This document shows positions 11,791 through 19,439 of a stretch of DNA of 63,858 nt, piece by piece. Every line of letters begins with the position of its first letter. Positions within the stretch are counted from its first letter, which is position 1. Under the pieces are notes generated by a model. The model was not told where the DNA came from. It saw nothing but the letters and a program-made list of their open reading frames with translations, and searched no databases. The translations under genes were made by a program, and so were the position numbers. Source of the DNA: Chthoniobacter flavus (GTDB lineage Bacteria; Verrucomicrobiota; Verrucomicrobiia; Chthoniobacterales; Chthoniobacteraceae); the NCBI GenBank assembly GCA_945861435.1, contig CAMAUX010000030.1:1-63858 (forward strand), read 5' to 3'.

Positions 11791-13639
11791 GCGGGGACTC
11801 GATGGTGGTGAGCAGGGCGAGGATTTTTTCGCGTTCCTGTTCGCTGAGGGTGGTGGTGCGTCCCGATTGGGAGTGGCCGGCGTAGGCTAGTTCGGCGTGG
11901 GTGTTGAGGAGGTCGGCGAGAGCCTGGCGTTTTTGCGGAGGCAGGGAGGAATCGTCGCGCAGGGGGCCGAGGTCGAAGGTGAGTGGATCGCGTCCCGAGG
12001 CGAGGGCGAAGTGTGTGCGGGCGAAGTCGACTGCTCCTTGGAAGAAGGCGGTGCGGTTCTGCTCCGTGGCGAGAGCGGAGAGAAGGCGGCGTTTTTGCGT
12101 CTGAAGGTGCTTGGATCGGTTGGCGCTGTTGTTGGGGCGGCAGCAGCGGGTGAGCACCCATGCGCCAAGGGCCGCGGATGGGAGGAGTTGGGCGAGGAGG
12201 AATGCGCGTGAGGTGTAGAGGGGTTGGAGGGATGCGGTGGGAGGAAGGGGGTCGTAGAGGATGCCGTGGATGTCGTTGGGAACGGTAGCGGGCGGGGGTT
12301 GTGGGGGCTGGGAGTTGGCGGCGGTCGATGGCGTTGCGCCGGAGGTGGAGGTCTGTGCAGGAGAGGTGCCTTCGATCTGGAGCGGGAGGGGATTGCTAGT
12401 GAGGGTGATGTAGCGGGCTTTTTCGGGATCGAAGTAGGAAAACTCAAAGAGAGGCGCCTTGGATTGTGGGGAATCGGGGATGACGGCGATTTCGAACTGT
12501 TTGCTGCCGCTGGTGCCCAGTTCATTGCCGGGTTGGAATTGGGTGTTTGGTGGGTAGGTGCGCCAGCCCTTTTGTTCGATGAGTTCTGGGGCGGAGACGC
12601 GGTCGAAGTTACCGCGGCCTTCGACGACGAACTTCATGGTGATGGGGTCGCCGACGGCGGCCTTGAGCGGGGTTGCTTGTGTGTGAAGTTCAAAGGAGCC
12701 GATGGCGCCGGAGAAACTTTTGGGGCGGCCAGTGACGGGGAGGGGCTTGACCTCGAGTTGGACGACGGGTGCAGCAATACGGTACTGGCGCAAGGAGCCG
12801 CCGGAGAGGACTTGGCCGAAGAACATGTCGAAGAGGCCGCCGCCTTGGGAAGGGCGCTCGTTGGGGTTTTGAGCGAGGAAGGGGACTTCTGCCGGGCCGA
12901 TGGAGAGGGTGCCGGCGCGGCTTGGGCTGAGGGCGGTACGGAAGATGGCTGCGTCGTAGAAGACGCCGTTGGCTTGCCTGTAGCGGTTGTACTTTTGGGG
13001 GTTGGGGATTTTTTCGGCGGTGAAGCCTTCGCCCTGAATGACGGGGCGGTGTTCGATATCCCATGTGATGCGGGAGTCGACGTGGAGCCGGAGTTCCACC
13101 TCCACGGGTTCGCCGATGTAGGCTTCTTTTTTTGGAAGGACGAGTTCGGCAAAGGCGCTGCTCGTCTGTTGCGGATCGGCTGATGCGGCGCCGGTGGGTG
13201 GCGGGTTCTGGCCCGCATTGGGAGGCTGAGGGGCGGGGGCTGGGGGGAGGACGGAAACTTGGAGAGGTTGCGTGGTGATCTGGCCGGCGTTGGTTTCGAT
13301 CGGGATGGCGGGAATGGTGTGGGTGCCCTCGGCGAGTGGGCGGACTTCAAAGGTGAGTTGAAGGGTTTGTGTGCGGCCGTTGTTGTCGAGGCGGAACTGC
13401 TGGGATTGGCCTCGGTAGGTGATCTGGAGGCCGGGGACGTTGAATTCGGGAAGCCGCATTTTTCCGGCGTCGGTCACGGTGAGGACGAGGAGGGTGATGT
13501 CGTCGAGGGTGATGCGGTCTTTGGCGAGGCGGGTGCTCACGGTGGGGTTGGCCGCATGGGTGTGCGCGACCAGGAGCAGCAGGGCAAGGAGTGGCCCGAG
13601 GAGGTTGCGCAGGTGCGAGAGGAATGCCGCCGGGTTCAT
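11777..13639 (-). CDS. batD: BatD family protein
   Basis: A 620-residue membrane-anchored periplasmic protein. The ATG at 13639 opens a signal peptide (LLGPLLALLLLVAHTHA). The BatD body consists of immunoglobulin-like beta domains (VSTRLAKDRITLDDITLLVL, VPGLQITYRGQSQQF, FAELVLPKKEAYIGEPVEVE). A proline/threonine-rich linker precedes a single transmembrane helix (AFLLAQLLPSAALGAWVL) and a cytoplasmic helical tail. It lies between batB-batC (38 bp upstream) and batE (14-bp overlap). The family is linked to aerotolerance in Bacteroides, but the mechanism is unknown. Confidence 0.88.
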   Translation of the reverse strand: MNPAAFLSHLRNLLGPLLALLLLVAHTHAANPTVSTRLAKDRITLDDITLLVLTVTDAGKMRLPEFNVPGLQITYRGQSQQFRLDNNGRTQTLQLTFEVRPLAEGTHTIPAIPIETNAGQITTQPLQVSVLPPAPAPQPPNAGQNPPPTGAASADPQQTSSAFAELVLPKKEAYIGEPVEVELRLHVDSRITWDIEHRPVIQGEGFTAEKIPNPQKYNRYRQANGVFYDAAIFRTALSPSRAGTLSIGPAEVPFLAQNPNERPSQGGGLFDMFFGQVLSGGSLRQYRIAAPVVQLEVKPLPVTGRPKSFSGAIGSFELHTQATPLKAAVGDPITMKFVVEGRGNFDRVSAPELIEQKGWRTYPPNTQFQPGNELGTSGSKQFEIAVIPDSPQSKAPLFEFSYFDPEKARYITLTSNPLPLQIEGTSPAQTSTSGATPSTAANSQPPQPPPATVPNDIHGILYDPLPPTASLQPLYTSRAFLLAQLLPSAALGAWVLTRCCRPNNSANRSKHLQTQKRRLLSALATEQNRTAFFQGAVDFARTHFALASGRDPLTFDLGPLRDDSSLPPQKRQALADLLNTHAELAYAGHSQSGRTTTLSEQEREKILALLTTIESPHGNS

Positions 13640-13676
13640 CAGAAAGAGAGCGTGAAAGAGGTCGGTGGGAGGATGC

Positions 13677-15743
13677 TTACCAATCGCGCAAGACACGGGT
13701 GCGGAGGCGCTGGTCGCGGTTCATGAGTTGGACGCGCTGATCCTGATTGCGGAGGCTTTCCAGGAGAGCCTTGGCTTGCTGAGGGGTCATCCGGCCTTCG
13801 GATGCGGCCTGTGCTTCCTCGGCCTGTTGGGCGCGGTCGCGCTGTTGCTGGTCGTACTGGGGGTTGTCCTTCATCTCGCCGGAAGGGGGTGGGGTGCCTT
13901 CCGGAGTCTGGTTCTGCGGGTTCTGGGGTGACTGGGAATTTTGGGAGTCCTTGGAGTTTTGAGAATCCTGAGGCTGCTCTTTTCCGTCCTGTTTTTGAGG
14001 GTTGGCGGAGTCCTTGGAATCCTCCTTGTCCTTGGGGTTCTGCTGGTCGCCGGACTGCTGTGGATCCTTCTGATCCTTTTGGTCCCCCTGGTCCTTTTGA
14101 TCTTTTTGATCCTTCTGATCTTTCTGATCTTTCTGGCCGTTTTGATCCTTGTTCTGCTGGTCCTTGGAATCCTTGTTGTCCTTCTCGTTTTTGTCGTCCT
14201 TGTCGTTCTTCTTCTGGTCTTTGTCGTCCTTCTTATCCTTCTGGTCCTTGGAGTCCTGCGGGGGTTCCTGTTCGGCTTGTTCCAGGAGTTGGCGGACCAC
14301 GTCACGGTTATGGGCGGCGTCTGGGTGGTCGGGTTGGATTTGGAGGGCTTGGTCGTAGTGTTGGAGGGCGTTTTTCCATTCCTGGATTTTCGCGTCGCGC
14401 TGGGACTGTGTTGAGCCGCGCTGGTAGAGGGTGTTGCCGAGGTTGTATTCGGCGAGGGTGCGGATGGTGGGGTCTTCGGCGCGGATGGCTTCGCTGAAGG
14501 AGCGCAGAGCGGTGTCCATGTCGCCGGCCTTGTAGGCGGCGCTACCGAGGCCGAAGTGGAGCGCGGGGGAATGGGGTTGGCGGCTGAGCTGTTTCTGGAA
14601 CTGCTCTACGGATTGTTGGAATTGATCCTTTTGGTAGGACTCGAGGGCGGGGTTTTTTGCGTGGAGGTAAGGGGTGGGGAGGAGCAGGGCGATGAGCAGA
14701 GCTGCGGCTGCGGTGGGTGCGGGGGAGGACATGGGAGATTGGCGTTTGCGGTCACCGACGAGGTAGGCGAGGAGGAGGAGGAAGAGGCCGGAGGCGAGGG
14801 GCCAGTGGTAGCGCTCGATGGGGCGGCGGGAGGTTTTGGCGTCGATGTCGTGTTCGGTCATTTGAGCGAGGCCTTCATGGACGAGGCGTTGGGCGACAGC
14901 GGGTCCGTTGTCCATACGAGCATAGAAGCCGCCGGTGATTTGGGCAATTTTGTTGAGGGCGTCCTCGTCGAGGCGACTCTTGACGATCTGGCCGGCGGAG
15001 TCCTTGAGGAATTCCGTGCCGCGCGGGGTTTTGATCGGGATGAGGGAGCCTTCTTGGGAGCCGAGGCCGACGGTGAAGACGCGCATGTTGCCTGCGACTT
15101 TGTGAGCGGCGGTTTCGCTGGCTTTTTCGAGGTCCTCGCCGTCGGTGAAGATGACGAGGGCGCGGTGATCGCTTTCGCCTTTGCCGAAGGCTTGGTCTGC
15201 GAGTTCGATGGCGGCGGCGAGGTTGGTGCCGCCTTGGGGGACGATGTCGGTGTCGAGTTCCTGAAGGGACTGGATGATGGCGCTGTGGTCGATGGTGAGC
15301 GGGGCTTGGAGGAAGGCGGTGCCGGCGAAGGCGATGAGGCCGACGCGGTCGCCACCGAGAGCGGAGAGGAGATCTTGGGTGGCCATTTTGGCGCGGGTGA
15401 GGCGGTCCGGAGCCAGATCGGTGGCGAGCATGCTTTTGGAGGTGTCGATGGCGATGAGGAGATCGCGGCCTTTGCGTTGGGCCTGCTGCCAGTCGAAGCC
15501 CCAGCGTGGTTGAGCGGTGGCGAGGGTGAGGAGGGCGAGCGCTGCGCAGAGGAGGGAGAACTGGAGGCGGCGGCGCGGGGTGGCGGAGGGGTCGACGAGG
15601 CGGTGGGCGAGGCGCTGGGAGACGAGGCTGTGGAGGAGGATGCGTCGGCGGTTTTCGTTGCGCAGGAAGAGGACGAGGAGGAGGGGCAGGGCAGCGAGGG
15701 CCCAGAGGCAGAGGGGTGCACCGAAGGAGAGGGGCGACGTCAT
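13677..15743 (-). CDS. batB: BatB-BatC fusion: VWA domain, TPR domain and long Lys/Asp/Gln tail
   Basis: A 688-residue protein. Residues 1-330 are BatB: two N-terminal membrane helices, a von Willebrand A domain with MIDAS motif IDTSKS and VIFTDGEDLEKA, and a third helix. A short linker and another hydrophobic segment (TAAAALLIALLLPTPYLHA) look like the vestigial signal peptide of BatC. Then come TPRs (about residues 355-480) and about 140 residues dominated by Lys, Asp, Gln, Asn and Ser (KDQKDQ repeats). In many bacteria batB and batC are separate genes. The start ATG 15743 overlaps the batA stop by 4 bp. Confidence 0.87.
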   Translation of the reverse strand: MTSPLSFGAPLCLWALAALPLLLVLFLRNENRRRILLHSLVSQRLAHRLVDPSATPRRRLQFSLLCAALALLTLATAQPRWGFDWQQAQRKGRDLLIAIDTSKSMLATDLAPDRLTRAKMATQDLLSALGGDRVGLIAFAGTAFLQAPLTIDHSAIIQSLQELDTDIVPQGGTNLAAAIELADQAFGKGESDHRALVIFTDGEDLEKASETAAHKVAGNMRVFTVGLGSQEGSLIPIKTPRGTEFLKDSAGQIVKSRLDEDALNKIAQITGGFYARMDNGPAVAQRLVHEGLAQMTEHDIDAKTSRRPIERYHWPLASGLFLLLLAYLVGDRKRQSPMSSPAPTAAAALLIALLLPTPYLHAKNPALESYQKDQFQQSVEQFQKQLSRQPHSPALHFGLGSAAYKAGDMDTALRSFSEAIRAEDPTIRTLAEYNLGNTLYQRGSTQSQRDAKIQEWKNALQHYDQALQIQPDHPDAAHNRDVVRQLLEQAEQEPPQDSKDQKDKKDDKDQKKNDKDDKNEKDNKDSKDQQNKDQNGQKDQKDQKDQKDQKDQGDQKDQKDPQQSGDQQNPKDKEDSKDSANPQKQDGKEQPQDSQNSKDSQNSQSPQNPQNQTPEGTPPPSGEMKDNPQYDQQQRDRAQQAEEAQAASEGRMTPQQAKALLESLRNQDQRVQLMNRDQRLRTRVLRDW

Positions 15744-16753
15744 GGGATGCGGCGCAGGAGGGATTGGGAGAGGAGGAGTTGGAGGAGGAGCAGGGCGGAG
15801 CCTGCGGCGGTGAGCCACGGGAAGAGTTCGCGCCACTGGGTGTAGCGATCGAGTTCGACGGTGGATTTTTCGAGTTTGTCGATTTGGGCGAAGATCTCTT
15901 CGAGGGACTTGCTATCGGTGGCGCGGAAGAACTGGCCGTCGCCGATCTTGGCGATTTTTTTGAGGGCCTCCTCGTCGACCTCTACTTTGACCTGGCGATA
16001 GATGGTGCGGCCGAACGGGTCTTGGACGGGGACGGGGGCGTAACCGCGGGATCCGATGCAGATGGCGTAGATTTTGATGCCGAGTGCTTTGGCGGCTTCG
16101 GCGGCGGTGTTGGGGGTGATTTTGCCGCTGTTGTTGTCGCCGTCGGTGAGGAGGAGGATGATTTTGCTTTTGGATTCCTTGTCCTTGAGGCGGTTGGAGG
16201 CGGAGGCGAGGGCGGAGCCGATGGCGGTGCCGTCTTCGACGAGGCCGATTTCGATGCGTTCGAGGTTTTTGAAGAGCCAGTCGTGGTCGAGGGTGAGCGG
16301 GCTGACGAGGTAGGGTTTACCGGCGAAGGCGAGGAGGCCGATGCGGTCGGTGGGGCGGCCTTCGATGAAGGCCTGGGTGATGCGTTTGACGGCGTCGATG
16401 CGCTTGGCTCGTGTGGCGCCGATCTGGAAGTCCTCGGCGAGCATGGAGCGCGAGACATCGAGGGCGAGCATGATGTCGATGCCGCTGGCTTGGACGCGGT
16501 TGAAGGTGCGGCCCATGCGAGGGCGGGCGAGGGCGAGGATGAGGAGTGCGGCGGCGAGAAGCAGGAGGGAGGCAAGGAGGCGGCCTGAGCGTGCGGAGCG
16601 GACGCGGCCGAGACCTTGGAGAATTTGGAGGGAGGAGAAGAGGATGGCGGGGGCGCGCCCGGTGCGACCGCGCAGCCATGCGAGCAGAGGGAGGATGCCC
16701 AGGAGGAGGAGCACCCATGGGTATGCGAACTCGAATGTGTCGGATTCGCTCAT
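15740..16753 (-). CDS. batA: BatA VWA-domain membrane protein
   Basis: A 337-residue protein with two N-terminal transmembrane helices (YPWVLLLLGILPLLAWL and LLASLLLLAAALLILAL), a von Willebrand A domain with the metal-ion site ALDVSRS and LLTDGDNNSG, and a C-terminal membrane helix (LFPWLTAAGSALLLLQLLL). This is the standard BatA architecture. ATGA overlaps tie it to DUF4381 upstream and to batB-batC downstream. VWA proteins with a neighbouring MoxR ATPase are thought to be remodelled or assembled by that ATPase. Confidence 0.92.
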   Translation of the reverse strand: MSESDTFEFAYPWVLLLLGILPLLAWLRGRTGRAPAILFSSLQILQGLGRVRSARSGRLLASLLLLAAALLILALARPRMGRTFNRVQASGIDIMLALDVSRSMLAEDFQIGATRAKRIDAVKRITQAFIEGRPTDRIGLLAFAGKPYLVSPLTLDHDWLFKNLERIEIGLVEDGTAIGSALASASNRLKDKESKSKIILLLTDGDNNSGKITPNTAAEAAKALGIKIYAICIGSRGYAPVPVQDPFGRTIYRQVKVEVDEEALKKIAKIGDGQFFRATDSKSLEEIFAQIDKLEKSTVELDRYTQWRELFPWLTAAGSALLLLQLLLSQSLLRRIP

Positions 16754-17412
16754 GGGCGTGCGGCTTGGACAAAGGCGCGTGCGGCGGAGAGGAGCTGGGC
16801 GCTGTCGTCACGCGAGGCGTCGATGCGTGCGAACTTGATGAGGTCGCACTTTTCGAGGAATTGGGCGAGGAGGGTTTGGTCGCCTTGATCGAAGCGGCTG
16901 GAGTGGGAGAGGGATTCGAGGAATTCGAAGGAAGTCTGGTGGAGGGCTTGGAGGCGGTAGTGGGTTTCGATGAAGCGGCGGAGCACGTCGGAGACGGCGA
17001 TGCTGAAGGCGTAGGGAGCCTGATGATCGACGGTCGGGGCGAGGCTTTCGAGTGCGCGCAGGGCGATGGCGATGGCGCTTTCGGGCAGGGGAGGCGGGCG
17101 GTTGCGAATGCGCCGGATGAGCCACCATGCAAGGAGGGCAGTGAGGAGGAGGACGGCGCAGAGGGCGGATGCGACCATCCATGGAGGGTAGGGGAGGACG
17201 TCGATGGGGGGGGCGATGTCCTTGAGTTCGAGGCCTTGGGGGAGTGGTGCAGCGGGAGCGGCGGCTGTGACGTTCGGGGCGGCGGCTGCTGCGGATGGAG
17301 TGGTTTTTGGGGCGGGTTCGGCCTTGATCGCTGCGTGCAGAGGAGCGGCCAGGGAGGCTGCGAGCAGGAGCAGCGCGGTGCGGGGGTGGAGGCGGTGGGC
17401 GTGGTGCGTCAT
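16750..17412 (-). CDS. DUF4381 family membrane protein of the MoxR-Bat operon
   Basis: A 220-residue protein with an N-terminal signal peptide (ALLLLAASLAAPLHA), an Ala/Pro-rich linker, one transmembrane helix near residue 85 (MVASALCAVLLLTALLAWWL) and a helical cytoplasmic domain. That domain carries the family pattern YAFSIAVSDVLRRFIETHY followed by TSFEFLESL and LAQFLEKCDLIKFA. DUF4381 proteins occur almost only between the DUF58 and BatA genes, as here, with 4-bp overlaps on both sides. The molecular function is unknown. Confidence 0.85.
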   Translation of the reverse strand: MTHHAHRLHPRTALLLLAASLAAPLHAAIKAEPAPKTTPSAAAAAPNVTAAAPAAPLPQGLELKDIAPPIDVLPYPPWMVASALCAVLLLTALLAWWLIRRIRNRPPPLPESAIAIALRALESLAPTVDHQAPYAFSIAVSDVLRRFIETHYRLQALHQTSFEFLESLSHSSRFDQGDQTLLAQFLEKCDLIKFARIDASRDDSAQLLSAARAFVQAARP

Positions 17413-18296
17413 CGCTGGAGGAGCCTGCGCTCGCGGGTGCGGAAGAAGGATCGGAGTGCGGGGAGGTAGTCCTGGTGGGTGCGCAGGGAGATGGTGTCGA
17501 TGCGGCGTTTGCGCAATTGGTGGAGGCGGGATTGTTCGCGTTTGAGGACGGCCTTGCGGTAGGCGAGGCGGGTGGAGGCGTCGGAGGTGTTGACCTCGAG
17601 TTGGAGGCCGGTCTCGGCGTCCTCGAGGGTGACGCGGCCGACGTCGGGGAGTTCGTCCTCGCGGGGGTCGATGATGGGGACGGCGACGAGGTCGTGACGG
17701 CGGCTGGTGGCGGTGAGTTCGCGGGAGAAATCCGGGGCTTGGAAATCGGAGAGGAGGAAGACGACGGAGCGGCGGTGGAGGATGTGGTTGAGGTAGGAGA
17801 GGGCGATGCCTGGTGCGGTGCCGCGATGTTTGGGTTCGAAGAAGAGGACTTCGCGGATGATGCGCAGGACGTGGGAGCGGCCTTTGCGCGGGGGGAGGAC
17901 GAGTTCGACTTTGTCGGAGAAGAGGAGGAGGCCGACGCGGTCCTGATTGCGCATGGCGCTGAAGGCGAGGAGGCAGGCGATTTCAGCGGCGAGTTCGCGT
18001 TTGCTGAGGTTGACGCTGCCGTAGAGGCCGGAGGCGCTGACATCGACGACGAGCATGACGGTGAGCTCGCGTTCCTCGGTGAACTTTTTGACGTAGGGCT
18101 CGTCGTAGCGAGCGGTGACGTTCCAGTCGATGGTGCGCACTTCGTCGCCGGGTTGGTATTCGCGGACCTCTTCGAAGTTCATGCCACGGCCCTTGAAGAC
18201 GCTGCGGTACTGGCCCGCGAGCGCGGCGTCGATGATGCCACGGGTCTTGAGTTCGAGGCGTCGGATTTTGCGAAGGATGTCGCGTGGGGATTCCAT
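17409..18296 (-). CDS. DUF58 domain protein
   Basis: A 295-residue cytoplasmic protein of the VWA-like DUF58 family. The hallmarks are near the middle: GRGMNFEEVREYQPGDEVRT followed by IDWNVTARYDEPYVKKFTEE, then the degenerate MIDAS segment MLVVDVSAS. DUF58 proteins pair with MoxR ATPases and may act as their adaptors. The ATG at 18296 opens the conserved SPRDILRKIRRLELKTRG. Its stop overlaps the DUF4381 start by 4 bp; moxR lies 57 bp upstream. Confidence 0.93.
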   Translation of the reverse strand: MESPRDILRKIRRLELKTRGIIDAALAGQYRSVFKGRGMNFEEVREYQPGDEVRTIDWNVTARYDEPYVKKFTEERELTVMLVVDVSASGLYGSVNLSKRELAAEIACLLAFSAMRNQDRVGLLLFSDKVELVLPPRKGRSHVLRIIREVLFFEPKHRGTAPGIALSYLNHILHRRSVVFLLSDFQAPDFSRELTATSRRHDLVAVPIIDPREDELPDVGRVTLEDAETGLQLEVNTSDASTRLAYRKAVLKREQSRLHQLRKRRIDTISLRTHQDYLPALRSFFRTRERRLLQR

Positions 18297-18353
18297 GCGG
18301 GAGGCCGTGGGGTGGCTGCGTCGGGGCTGGTGCCTTGGGCTAGGGGCTAACGC

Positions 18354-19343
18354 CTAGGGGACGGGGAGTCCGGCGAAGATGCGGTGGACGAGGGTTTCGC
18401 TGGTGAGATCCTCGGCTTCGGCTTCGTAGCTGACCATGACGCGGTGGCGGAGGACATCGAGGCCGATGCTTTTGACGTCCTGCGGGGTGACGTAGCCGCG
18501 GCCGGAGAGGTAAGCGCGGGCCCTGGCGGCGAGTGTGAGGGCGATGGTGGCGCGCGGGGATGCGCCGTAGCGGATGAGGCCCTCGAGGTTGTTGAGTCGG
18601 TAGGAGGCGGGTTCGCGGGTGGCGAAGACGATGTCGACGATGTAGTCCTTCACGCGGTCGTCGATGTAGACTTGGTTGACGAGTTCGCGTGCACGGAGGA
18701 TTTCCTGGGGTTCGATGACGGGGTTGACGTCGAGGCGCGGGGTGCTTGTCCCCATCAAATCGAGGATGGAGCGCTCTTCGGCCTTGGTGGGGTAGCCGAC
18801 CTTGAGTTTGAGAAGGAAGCGGTCGAGCTGGGCTTCGGGAAGTTGGTAGGTGCCTTCCTGTTCGAGGGGGTTTTGGGTGGCGAGGACGAGGAAGGGGTCG
18901 GCGAGTTTGTAGGTCTGGTCGCCGATGGTGACCTGGCGTTCCTGCATGGCCTCCAGCAATGCGCTCTGGACCTTGGCGGGAGCGCGGTTGATTTCGTCGG
19001 CGAGGATGAGGTTGGAGAAGAGGGGGCCGCGTTTGGTGGAGAATTCGCCGGTGCGCGGGTTGTAGATGAGGGTGCCGATGAGGTCGGCCGGGAGGAGGTC
19101 CGGTGTGAACTGGATGCGCTGGAATCCTGTGTGGATGCAGCCTGCGAGGGTTTTGACGGTGAGGGTTTTAGCAAGGCCCGGAACGCCTTCCAGCAGGACA
19201 TGGCCGTTGGTGAGAAGGCCCACGAGAAGGCCGTCGACCAGACAACGTTGGCCGACCACGACGCGGCCGACTTCGTTTTGGACCGATTGAACCCAGAGGC
19301 TGGACTGCTGGATGGTTTGGGTGAGTTCCTGAGTGTTCGACAT
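18354..19343 (-). CDS. moxR: MoxR-family AAA+ ATPase
   Basis: A 329-residue AAA+ ATPase of the MoxR/RavA class. The Walker A region is GHVLLEGVPGLAKTLTVK, Walker B is LILADEINRAPAKVQSALLE, sensor 1 is FLVLATQNPLEQEGTYQLPE, and the arginine-finger/lid segment follows (EAQLDRF). It is probably a chaperone-like remodeller for the VWA and DUF58 proteins encoded downstream on the same strand. It is the first gene of the operon, with the promoter in the 96 bp between it and the LPS gene end. Confidence 0.95.
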   Translation of the reverse strand: MSNTQELTQTIQQSSLWVQSVQNEVGRVVVGQRCLVDGLLVGLLTNGHVLLEGVPGLAKTLTVKTLAGCIHTGFQRIQFTPDLLPADLIGTLIYNPRTGEFSTKRGPLFSNLILADEINRAPAKVQSALLEAMQERQVTIGDQTYKLADPFLVLATQNPLEQEGTYQLPEAQLDRFLLKLKVGYPTKAEERSILDLMGTSTPRLDVNPVIEPQEILRARELVNQVYIDDRVKDYIVDIVFATREPASYRLNNLEGLIRYGASPRATIALTLAARARAYLSGRGYVTPQDVKSIGLDVLRHRVMVSYEAEAEDLTSETLVHRIFAGLPVP

Positions 19344-19439
19344 GGTGAAAGAAAGGGGTGGAAGTTGGGGCGGGGTGGTTTTCGGAAGGGGCGGGAAGGA
19401 TTCGGACCGTGGGATGGGACGCTAGGGAACTGATTTTGT

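Noticed and set aside
18384-19433. A long plus-strand open frame across moxR
   Set aside because: It is the antisense of a clear MoxR ATPase, extremely Gly/Asp/Glu-rich, and typical of reverse-frame openness in high-GC DNA.
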